DNA from: Gammaproteobacteria bacterium Ga0074134 | GTDB lineage: Bacteria; Pseudomonadota; Gammaproteobacteria; Ga0077554; Ga007554 | Direction of reading: 5' to 3' | Assembly: GCA_001464965.1 (NCBI GenBank) | Contig: LNEJ01000004.1 | Location: 44,986 to 108,985 of the forward strand | Length of the DNA: 64,000 nucleotides | Shown here: positions 26,448 through 34,348 of the stretch, one piece after another | Layout of the letters: each line of letters opens with the position of its first letter | Position numbering within the stretch: position 1 is the stretch's first letter | The notes under the pieces: model-generated | What the model was told of the DNA's origin: nothing | The model's database searches: none | What the model saw: only the letters and a program-made list of their open reading frames with translations | Program-made: the position numbers and the translations under genes

Positions 26448-28679
26448 CTAATGCTGCGTCCAGCGCAGCAACTCATTCGCCGATAGCGGGTGGCTGATGT
26501 AGAAGCCTTGGGCGTAATCACAGCCCATTTTTGCTAGCGATTCCCATACGTCGCTGCTTTCCACACCTTCCGCCACCACCTGGAGGCCCAGGTTATGGCC
26601 AAGCTCAATGGTTGAACGCACGATGGTGGCGTCGCTTTCGTTGCTTTTCATGCCGCTCACAAAGGACTTGTCGATTTTTATGCTTTGTATCGGCATCTTT
26701 TTTATGTAAGAAAGGGAAGAATAGCCCACGCCGAAATTGTCGATAGAAATGGCGAGTCCCAACTCATTTAGCTTTTCCAGGTGGTGATCATCACGTGCGG
26801 CGGCGGACATTAATACGGCCTCGGTAACTTCAAGCCCCAAACTGGCTGCTGGCGTACCGCTGGCATGCAAGATCCTTGCGACATTCTCGACCACTTGGGG
26901 GTCGTGGAGGGCGCGTGCCGAGACATTGACTGTGACCGGCAAACTCAGCCCTGATTCATGCCATTTTTTTTGCTGAGAGCATGCATTGCTTAGTACCCAT
27001 TGCGTGATTTCATTAATCATGCCGGTGCGTTCCGCCAAAGGAAGGAAATCCGCGGGATTGATCAGGCCATAATGGGGGTGGCGCCAGCGTAACAAGGCCT
27101 CAACGCTATGAATTTTTCCGGTTTTGATATCCACTTTTGGCTGATAGCGCAGAACAAATTGCTTATGCTCCAGTGCATGTCTGAGGTCGGCCGATATCCG
27201 CAGCCGTTGTCCATTATTGATGTCTGACTCGGAACGATAGATCTGGAAACCTCCTCCTTTGCTTTTTGCTTCATACATCGCCGCATCGGCGCGATTCATC
27301 AGGATTTTTGCATCCAGGCCGTGCTCAGGAAATATCGCTATGCCTATGGACGTGCCCACATGAGTTTCGTGTGCCTCGCAGTGGAATGGCTCCGCAAAAC
27401 ATCCAAGGATAGCTTTGGCAATCTTTTCCGCCGCCTCCCTGCCATGCGCAACATCCGGTAGTAGCACCGCAAACTCGTCGCCTCCCAAGCGGGCAAGGGT
27501 ATCTGATTCGCGCAGCACCGCGCGCAAGCGCGAACTCGATTGTGACAATATCTCATCCCCGGTGGCGTGCCCCAGTGTGTCGTTGACGATTTTGAAATTG
27601 TTCAGGTCGAGTATCATCAACACCGCTTGCTGTCCCTCTTTACGGCGCGCGACAACCAAGGCTTGATTAAGCCGGTCATACCACAACGTGCGATTCGCAA
27701 GCCCGGTCAGAACATCGGTGGTTGCCAGATATTGCAGGCGCTCGATAGCTTGTTTCGACTCAGTGACATCTTCCATCAGGCCGTCGATACGCACCACATT
27801 GCCGTTAATATCGAAAAAAGGATTGAATACCCTGCGGAACCAACGCAGCTCCCCCGTCGCCGTATTCATCCTGCTTTCCACTTCGATACGCTCGCCCTTC
27901 AGTGCCTGTTGCCAAGCCAGCCGAACGTTTTCCTTGTCCTCCATAATGGTGTTGCCAAGGCATGGAATGGGTGTCTCCATGTCGATGTCGCAAATCTGCC
28001 GCGTGTTGGGGCTGATATACAAAAGCCTGTTTTGAGCTACATCGACAGACCATAATATTTGCGGAATGTTCGCCAACAGGCTGGAGACCTGATCTTGCAA
28101 TTCCCCGACTTTGCGCTGCTCTTCCTGCAAAGCCTGGAATGCGTTATCCCAGTAGCCTTTCAGCATCAGCCCCATGTCACGGAACAACAGTTTGATGAGT
28201 GCTGCGGTGAGCGGGTTACGATGCTCCTCAAGAATTTCACTTTCAGCGCTGATGATGGATTGCAGGTGATCCAGATAGAGCCGGTAGGCTCCCATCACCC
28301 ATTCTGGTGCAATCTTGGCCTGGTAATGAATCTTGCCGATATGCGTTAATTGCGCGGCGGATTCATCATTTATATTCGCATCAAGAAAGGTCGAGAGGTG
28401 CTTTAATTGATTTTCTACCAGCGTCGAAATCGAGTTGCCATGGTTTTGGTAGTCTTGCAATATGGCGGCGGTTGCCGGGGAAGATAGAAGGTAATCGTAA
28501 AAGATTTTCGAGAAACAGACCGCACCTTGAAGAAAATAGTGATGGTAACGTTTTACTAGCTGAATATCATCATCGGTGAGTTGCAGAAAGGCGTTAAATT
28601 CATTGTTGATGGTTTGGCCAGCAAGGTTTGTTGAGGGAAGGGTATTTGCAATGTCATCTTCAAACCTGATTGTATTCAT
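26448..28679 (-). CDS. Globin-coupled PAS-GGDEF-EAL c-di-GMP protein
   Basis: A 743-residue protein. Residues about 20-185 form a globin sensor domain whose probable proximal heme ligand is the His in IGKIHYQAKIAPEWVMGAY. A PAS domain follows (about 195-320), then GGDEF with the intact motif in ARLGGDEFAVL and EAL with SVEALLRW and DNFGVGYSS. It should sense oxygen and make or degrade c-di-GMP; a DNFG instead of DDFG is a conservative change. A perfect FNR-like box (28967-28980) lies upstream. It is a single-gene unit. Confidence 0.9.
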   Translation of the reverse strand: MNTIRFEDDIANTLPSTNLAGQTINNEFNAFLQLTDDDIQLVKRYHHYFLQGAVCFSKIFYDYLLSSPATAAILQDYQNHGNSISTLVENQLKHLSTFLDANINDESAAQLTHIGKIHYQAKIAPEWVMGAYRLYLDHLQSIISAESEILEEHRNPLTAALIKLLFRDMGLMLKGYWDNAFQALQEEQRKVGELQDQVSSLLANIPQILWSVDVAQNRLLYISPNTRQICDIDMETPIPCLGNTIMEDKENVRLAWQQALKGERIEVESRMNTATGELRWFRRVFNPFFDINGNVVRIDGLMEDVTESKQAIERLQYLATTDVLTGLANRTLWYDRLNQALVVARRKEGQQAVLMILDLNNFKIVNDTLGHATGDEILSQSSSRLRAVLRESDTLARLGGDEFAVLLPDVAHGREAAEKIAKAILGCFAEPFHCEAHETHVGTSIGIAIFPEHGLDAKILMNRADAAMYEAKSKGGGFQIYRSESDINNGQRLRISADLRHALEHKQFVLRYQPKVDIKTGKIHSVEALLRWRHPHYGLINPADFLPLAERTGMINEITQWVLSNACSQQKKWHESGLSLPVTVNVSARALHDPQVVENVARILHASGTPAASLGLEVTEAVLMSAAARDDHHLEKLNELGLAISIDNFGVGYSSLSYIKKMPIQSIKIDKSFVSGMKSNESDATIVRSTIELGHNLGLQVVAEGVESSDVWESLAKMGCDYAQGFYISHPLSANELLRWTQH

Positions 28680-28810
28680 GGCCTGTTTTCTCGATACCTG
28701 AAAGTCTTTAGATCATCAAATTACTGTACTCGCTATGGTGGGGTTTTTTAAGCATGGGTCCTCATAAGGCGCGTCTCTAATAGGAGACAAAAAAGAAGGG
28801 GGCGATGCTT

Positions 28811-28912
28811 GAGGTTTTAATGTTTCTTGATGTTTTTATTATGATAATTATGTAATTAATATTTTTTTTGAAAAATATCCATAATAATTATGAGGATTAT
28901 TTAGGGTGGCGA
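28811..28912. other. AT-rich intergenic segment with A/T hairpin
   Basis: This 100-bp stretch is far more AT-rich than its neighbours. It contains ATATTTTT/AAAAATAT (28859-28866/28871-28878) and two copies of ATAATTATG. It is part of the 290-bp upstream region of the globin-coupled gene, also the 3' side of nhaD, and may be a bendable or curved promoter region. No gene was seen in it. Confidence 0.5.
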
Positions 28913-28966
28913 TTACAGAAAAATAGGCATTTGCTTACAAAGGAATGGCGCAGACATGTCATGTAA

Positions 28967-28980
28967 TTGATTTACATCAA
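28967..28980. promoter_or_regulatory. FNR/ANR-type binding site
   Basis: TTGATTTACATCAA matches the TTGAT-N4-ATCAA consensus of FNR/Crp-Fnr regulators exactly on both halves. It overlaps the last codons of nhaD. It lies 288 bp upstream of the globin-coupled GGDEF-EAL gene on the minus strand, and that is the only plausible target nearby. Confidence 0.5.
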
Positions 28981-30447
28981 ATCCGCATTCAATAAAAAAT
29001 GCGCCCAGATGCTGGAGGCATAGCCCAGCGCAATCGCCCAGGACCATTTCAGGTGGGCAAAGAAGGTGTATGTGCCGCGCGCCTGGCCCATCACTGCCAC
29101 GCCTGCCGCGGAACCAATCGAAAGCAGTGAGCCGCCGACCCCAGCAGTGAGTGTTACCAGCAACCACTGGCCATGAGACATGTCCGGATTCATAGTGAGT
29201 ACGGCAAACATAACGGGGATGTTATCCACCACGGAAGACAGTAGGCCTACCAAAATATTAGCGGTGGTAGGGCCAAGATCGGTGTACATGGTTTGTGACA
29301 GCAGCGTGAGATAGCCCAGCGCACCCAACCCGCCTACGCACAGAACCACCCCATAGAAAAACAATAAGGTGTCCCACTCGACACGCCGCAGACTGTTGAA
29401 AATGTCGAAGGGGCGGTCATGCGGGTTGGTGTAGATATCAAGTCCAAAGGGTTCCAGTTCGGGCGGGCATGGCAGGGCACGTTGTCTGGCATGATCATTC
29501 CGTTTCAGGAAATAGCCATGGATTTGCAGTAGACCCAGCCCTGTCATCATGCCCAGCACTGGCGGCAGGTGCAGGAATTGATGGAGCGATACAGACATTA
29601 TCAGGGTAAACACAAAGAGGCCAATGATAAAGAAACCTCCCCGTTTTACATGAATAGTCTCACTCATGGCCTTGGGCTGTGCTTTTGGGATGGCGAACGA
29701 CATGAGCATGGCCGGGACCAGCCAGTTTACCAGCGCAGGAAGAAACAAATCGAAGAATTCATGAAACTTGACGATACCTTTTTGCCACACCATCAACGTG
29801 GTAATGTCGCCAAATGGGCAGAATGCGCCCCCGGCATTGGCGGCCACCACGATGTTGATACATGACACTACGACGAAACCAGGATAGCCGGTGCCCACTG
29901 CGAGCGTGATCGCCGTCATCAGCAAGGCGGTGGTCAAGTTGTCGGCGACGGATGAGATAAAGAAGGCAAGCACACCGGATATCCAGTAGATTTTACGCAG
30001 GGAATAACCAGCGGAGACCATCCTGGCGCGCAAGGCATTGAATACATCGCGCTCCTCCATGGTGTTGATATAGGTCATGGCGGCGAGCAGAAAAAGCATG
30101 ATCTCCGCGTATTCAAGTATGTTGTGGCGCAGGGCTGTGCCGGCGGTGACGCTGTCGCCATGCATGAGATAGGCGATGCCCACCAGCATCCATATCGCCC
30201 CGGCGGCAACGATGACAGGCTTGGACTTGCGCAGATGGAGAAACTCTTCACTAATGACCAGCGCATAGGCGATCGCGAAGAGCAGCAACGCCAGCAGGCC
30301 AAAGCCCGTGCCGGTGAAATCAAGCGGGGAGGCGCCTTCTCCGGCGGAGTTTGCGGCGAATGCGGCGCCAGTGCAGGCAAACCCCGTATATAAAAATAAA
30401 AATGTTTTATAAATAATATGAAATAATTCTTTTTTCATTCTGCGCAT
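28972..30447 (-). CDS. nhaD: NhaD-type sodium/proton antiporter
   Basis: A 491-residue inner membrane antiporter of the ion transporter superfamily with a probable cleaved signal (ending Ala-Ala-Phe-Ala-Ala, about residue 32) and about 12 membrane segments. The ADNLTTALLMT and NAGGAFCPFGDITTLM segments are NhaD signatures, and SVVDNIPVMFA carries a conserved Asp. It exports sodium or lithium at alkaline or saline conditions. MKKEL at 30438 is an alternative start. Confidence 0.9.
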   Translation of the reverse strand: MRRMKKELFHIIYKTFLFLYTGFACTGAAFAANSAGEGASPLDFTGTGFGLLALLLFAIAYALVISEEFLHLRKSKPVIVAAGAIWMLVGIAYLMHGDSVTAGTALRHNILEYAEIMLFLLAAMTYINTMEERDVFNALRARMVSAGYSLRKIYWISGVLAFFISSVADNLTTALLMTAITLAVGTGYPGFVVVSCINIVVAANAGGAFCPFGDITTLMVWQKGIVKFHEFFDLFLPALVNWLVPAMLMSFAIPKAQPKAMSETIHVKRGGFFIIGLFVFTLIMSVSLHQFLHLPPVLGMMTGLGLLQIHGYFLKRNDHARQRALPCPPELEPFGLDIYTNPHDRPFDIFNSLRRVEWDTLLFFYGVVLCVGGLGALGYLTLLSQTMYTDLGPTTANILVGLLSSVVDNIPVMFAVLTMNPDMSHGQWLLVTLTAGVGGSLLSIGSAAGVAVMGQARGTYTFFAHLKWSWAIALGYASSIWAHFLLNADLM

Positions 30448-30580
30448 TAACTTGTGGGTGAGCGCCGGCTTGTGTTTTTCTCATCTTGCCGCGTGGCGCA
30501 TTCAGTAAAGGCTGTATATGTTACCCTGTCTACGGTGACTGTGTCGCCCAATCCAGGAGCCTGCTTTCTCATTCGTTATT

Positions 30581-30720
30581 CCTACTGCGTCACAAAGTGA
30601 TCAAGGGATGCAGTGCAAGGCATTGCGGGCGAGAAAGCGCAGTTTACAGATAGTAAATGAGCATTTTGAGTCCGATTTTAACGCCGCAATGCACCCTTCA
30701 GCGCTTTGTGACGCAGTAGG
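30581..30720. repeat. 140-bp palindromic element A (core shared with element B)
   Basis: Perfect 17-bp terminal inverted repeats CCTACTGCGTCACAAAG/CTTTGTGACGCAGTAGG bound a 140-bp imperfect palindrome. It lies between divergent nhaD and the PD-(D/E)XK gene. Its core (reading on the minus strand) matches element B at 40162-40321, including GCGGCGTTAAAA and a 37-base stretch with 28 identities. An inner stem TTTAC/GTAAA (30642-30646/30652-30656) is present. Its right arm supplies the TAGGA Shine-Dalgarno of the next gene. It has no coding capacity, so it is MITE-like or a structured RNA gene. Confidence 0.8.
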
Positions 30721-30723
30721 ATT

Positions 30724-33426
30724 ATGATGGACGACATTTTTTCCGCGCTCGAACAGGGCGCCACATTGCTGACCGCCAACAGGCGTCTGTCGCGTCATTT
30801 GCGCCGCCTGTTTGATACCCGCCAAGAGGCGCAAGGACGCGCGGTATGGCGAAGCGCTGACATTCTGCCATTGCCCGCCTGGCTGGGGAGGTGCTGGGGT
30901 GAGATGGCGGAGAGCGCCGCTCTGGGAGAGTATCCCACGCTGTTAAACACCCAGCAGGAACTGACCCTGTGGGAACGGATCATTGCCGAGTCGCCGGAAG
31001 GACAGGGGCTGTTGCGCGTTTCCGCTACGGCACAGGACGCGCTGGAGGCATGGGCATTGCTCATGCAATGGAAGGTCAGGCTTGACGACAGAAATAATGT
31101 CTTTAATGAGGATGTCCTGGCATTCCAGCGTTGGGCCAGGTCTTTTGAAGATCTCTGCCGTGTATCTGGATGGATGGAGAATGCCCGCTTGCCGGATTTT
31201 ATCGCGCGGCAGATCCATGCCGGCGCATTGATGACGCCCCGCCATCTGCTGTTGGCGGGATTCGACGAGTTGACACCACAGCAACAAACCCTTTTCGAGG
31301 CGTTGCGGGCGGCAGGCAGTGAAGTGAGTGAAATTCAACTGCCGTCCTTCCCGCAGAGCCGGGCGCGACGCATTGGATTTGCCGGCGCCGATGCCGAGAT
31401 CACTGCCGCGGCGCGCTGGTCGCGTCATCTGCTGGAGCAGGGGAATGCCTATGCCATAGGCGTGGTCATCCATGACTTGGGTACGCTACGGGAAAAGGTG
31501 GCGCGTATTTTTAATGAGGTGTTGCTGCCTGCCTCCATTATGCCCGGTGAGACTGCGGATGCGTCGCTCTGCAATATCTCCTTGGGCATGCCCTTGCTCG
31601 ATCAACCCCTCATCAATGCCGCCTTGCTGATTATTGAAATGGCACGGGGAAAACTGCCGCTGGAAAAGCTGGGTGCCTTGTTGATCTCGCCGTTTTTGGC
31701 GGGGGGCGAGCAGGAAATGACACGCAGGGGATGGCTGGATGCACGGTTGCGCCGCTTTGGTGAGTTGACGGTCAGCGTGGAGGAGATAAAACGCCACGCT
31801 ATTACAGCGGATGCCTGTCCGCTGCTCGGCGCGCGCCTGCAGCAGTGTATCGAGTTGATGCATGCCTTGCCGCGCCACCAAGCACCCAGTGCGTGGAAGG
31901 CAACATTCTCTGGTTTGCTGGCGGCCATGGGCTGGCCCGGTGAGCGCCCGCTGAATAGTCAAGAATATCAAACGGCGATGGCCTGGCGTGAGTTGCTGGC
32001 CGATTATGCGCGGCTGGATGAGGTGGTGGCAAGGCAAAGCCTCAATGAGGCACTGGCCTGTCTGCGGAAGATGGCCGCCGATACGCTGTTTCAACCGCAG
32101 GGGATGGATGCCCCAATACAGATCCTGGGCGTGATGGAGGCGGCGGGGATACACTTCGATCACCTCTGGGTGATGGGCTTGCACGACGAGGTATGGCCGG
32201 CGCCGCCGCGTCCCAATCCGTTTCTGCCGCTCTCGCTGCAACGCGCGCAAGGCCTGCCGCACGCCTCTGCGGCGCGCGAACTGGCATTCGCCCGGCGCAT
32301 GACGGAAAGGTTGCTCGCCAGCGCTCCTGAAGTGGTGATGAGTTACCCGCAGCGTGACGGCGACCGCCATCTGCGTCCCTCACCACTCATCGCCGGCCTG
32401 GAAGAAGCCGTGCCAGAGGATCTGCCAGGCTATATGAGCATGGCGCAAATAATTTCCTTTGCGGCTATCACGCACCAGGCCGCGGCTATTGAGAGCATGG
32501 AAGATTATCAGGCCCCTTCGTTGCAGGAGGGCTCGCTGGTCTCCGGCGGTACTGGCGTTTTCAAGCAACAGGCGGCATGTCCATTTCGCGCTTTTGCCGA
32601 ATATCGCCTGGGTGCGCGGCCACTGGCAACCACCCAGATCGGCTTGAATCCCATGGAACGCGGGCAGCTTTTGCACTCGTCATTGGAACAGACATGGCAA
32701 AAACTTCAATCTTATGAAAACCTGTGCAGTTTTTCCGATGAAACGATAAAAGATATCGTTAGGCAAGCCGTTGCGGCAGCTATCAGCGCTATGGCAGGAA
32801 AACGGCGGCTCACCTTCACTGAAAAATTCACGGCGCTGGAAAAAAATAGATTGGAGGGACTCGTCACAGCCTGGTTGGCGCTGGAAAAACAGCGTGCGCC
32901 TTTTACAGTGTTTGAGCCGGAACAGGAACGCGTGGTGCAAATTGGCGGAATAAACGTGACCACCCGCATCGACCGTGTTGACCAGCTGCCGGACGGTAGA
33001 CAGGTCATCATCGACTATAAGACCGGCATTTCAAATATAAGCGGCTGGTTTGGTGATCGCCCGGACGAACCCCAGCTGCCTCTGTATTGCGCCTTTAATG
33101 AGCAAGAGGTGGCGGCGCTGATGTTTGCGCAAGTCAGAAGCGGCGACATGAAATTCAAAGGGCTGGCGCAATATGCCGGAATAGCCCCCGGCATAACGGC
33201 TATCAGCGAGATTGAGGATATATCCTCATGGAATGGTCTTGTCGATGAATGGAAGGCGATACTGCACAGCCTCGGCGCAGCGTTCCGCGCCGGCCATGCC
33301 CCGGTTGGCCCGAAGAATCCGCCGCAGACGTGCAAATTCTGCCCACTTACACCGTTGTGCCGCATTCATGAGCATGAGGGGCCGGGGTTTGCGGATGACG
33401 AGCAGATGGTGGGGAATGAGATTTGA
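30724..33426 (+). CDS. PD-(D/E)XK nuclease family DNA repair protein (AddB-like)
   Basis: A 900-residue protein resembling the TIGR03623 family of probable DNA repair proteins. The N-terminal half is helicase-like but without a convincing Walker A. The C-terminal nuclease carries Thr-Arg-Ile-Asp-Arg-Val-Asp and Ile-Asp-Tyr-Lys-Thr-Gly (about residues 740-765), the D...DxK motif. A terminal QTCKFCPLTPLCRIHE plus an upstream Cys suits an AddB-type Fe-S cluster. Homologues usually sit beside a UvrD/AddA-like helicase; here the next gene is unrelated. Two ATGs (30724 and 30727) follow TAGGA of the palindromic element. Confidence 0.85.
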   Translation: MMDDIFSALEQGATLLTANRRLSRHLRRLFDTRQEAQGRAVWRSADILPLPAWLGRCWGEMAESAALGEYPTLLNTQQELTLWERIIAESPEGQGLLRVSATAQDALEAWALLMQWKVRLDDRNNVFNEDVLAFQRWARSFEDLCRVSGWMENARLPDFIARQIHAGALMTPRHLLLAGFDELTPQQQTLFEALRAAGSEVSEIQLPSFPQSRARRIGFAGADAEITAAARWSRHLLEQGNAYAIGVVIHDLGTLREKVARIFNEVLLPASIMPGETADASLCNISLGMPLLDQPLINAALLIIEMARGKLPLEKLGALLISPFLAGGEQEMTRRGWLDARLRRFGELTVSVEEIKRHAITADACPLLGARLQQCIELMHALPRHQAPSAWKATFSGLLAAMGWPGERPLNSQEYQTAMAWRELLADYARLDEVVARQSLNEALACLRKMAADTLFQPQGMDAPIQILGVMEAAGIHFDHLWVMGLHDEVWPAPPRPNPFLPLSLQRAQGLPHASAARELAFARRMTERLLASAPEVVMSYPQRDGDRHLRPSPLIAGLEEAVPEDLPGYMSMAQIISFAAITHQAAAIESMEDYQAPSLQEGSLVSGGTGVFKQQAACPFRAFAEYRLGARPLATTQIGLNPMERGQLLHSSLEQTWQKLQSYENLCSFSDETIKDIVRQAVAAAISAMAGKRRLTFTEKFTALEKNRLEGLVTAWLALEKQRAPFTVFEPEQERVVQIGGINVTTRIDRVDQLPDGRQVIIDYKTGISNISGWFGDRPDEPQLPLYCAFNEQEVAALMFAQVRSGDMKFKGLAQYAGIAPGITAISEIEDISSWNGLVDEWKAILHSLGAAFRAGHAPVGPKNPPQTCKFCPLTPLCRIHEHEGPGFADDEQMVGNEI

Positions 33427-33583
33427 GAGTGCTTCTATAAATTTCGCATACCCCCTTGACTTTTTAAAATAAATGGCTCATAAACTTCAAGGGTACTTGA
33501 TAAATGCCGCCTTATCTGGGGTGGAGCATAATTCCCCGCTTCCCCTCAATGTTTCTGGCAATTCATACATGGAGGAATCTGCC

Positions 33584-34054
33584 ATGACCATCTCTCACAC
33601 ACTCGAAAGTTATATGATGCGTAAAGGGATCAAGTATGACTTGATCTCGCACCCTCGCACACAAAATAGCATGCAAACCGCGCAAATAACCCATATTCCC
33701 GGCGACCGCTTGGCGAAGGCGGTTTTACTGGAAGATGAAAGCGGTTATCTCATGGCTGCTTTGCCCTCCACTTATAAACTTGAAATGGGCGAGTTGCATC
33801 GTACACTGCATCGCAGGCTGGGCCTGGCCACTGAAACCGAAATCTCCGCATTGTTTAAAGATTGTGAAGCCGGTGCGATACCACCCTTAGGTGCGGCCTA
33901 TGGGGTTGAAATGATCTGGGATGACAGTCTCGCGGAACAGCCGGATATCTATTTCGAAGCGGGCAGCCACGAGGACCTGATTCACATGAGCGGCGAACAA
34001 TTCCGGAACTTGCTGTCCTATGCCAGGCATGGGCGATTCAGCCGGCATATGTAA
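33584..34054 (+). CDS. YbaK/ProX-type aminoacyl-tRNA deacylase domain protein
   Basis: A 156-residue single-domain protein of the YbaK/prolyl-tRNA editing fold. Members hydrolyse mischarged aminoacyl-tRNAs in trans. Features are the ALPSTYKLEMGEL segment, a Gly-Ala-Ile-Pro-Pro-Leu-Gly loop near residue 103 and a HMSGEQF region near the end. GGAGG (33571-33575) stands eight bases before the ATG, fixing the start and excluding the longer upstream frame. Substrate specificity cannot be set from sequence. Confidence 0.85.
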   Translation: MTISHTLESYMMRKGIKYDLISHPRTQNSMQTAQITHIPGDRLAKAVLLEDESGYLMAALPSTYKLEMGELHRTLHRRLGLATETEISALFKDCEAGAIPPLGAAYGVEMIWDDSLAEQPDIYFEAGSHEDLIHMSGEQFRNLLSYARHGRFSRHM

Positions 34055-34149
34055 CATCTTGAAAATGCGTTGCCGCTATGCGGCGCTTGGTGGGTTACGC
34101 AAGCGCTGACACATCCTGCTGTGGCTTTGAATCGTACCCAGTCAAGGAA

Positions 34150-34184
34150 GCTCTGAAATAATTCCATCCGCGAATTTTCAGAGC
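34150..34184. repeat. Inverted repeat in the gap before the VTT-flavoprotein gene
   Basis: GCTCTGAAA (34150-34158) and TTTCAGAGC (34176-34184) are perfect 9-bp inverted repeats with a 17-base loop that itself contains AATTC/GAATT. It lies in the 294-bp non-coding stretch 34055-34348, which otherwise holds no gene. It has no T-run and is of unknown role. Confidence 0.5.
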
Positions 34185-34348
34185 GCGTCCGTGTGCCGGG
34201 GAGCCTCTGCCTCTGAATAATTCAAAAGCTCCTAAAAATTGCTCTCGCGCTTGCTGCGATACCCTTACTTCTGACAGGCTCCAAGAGCCACGCATTGCTG
34301 TCTCCGATGCTGTATCCTTGGCACGAAACAGCGGTGGCGAAAGAGTTG

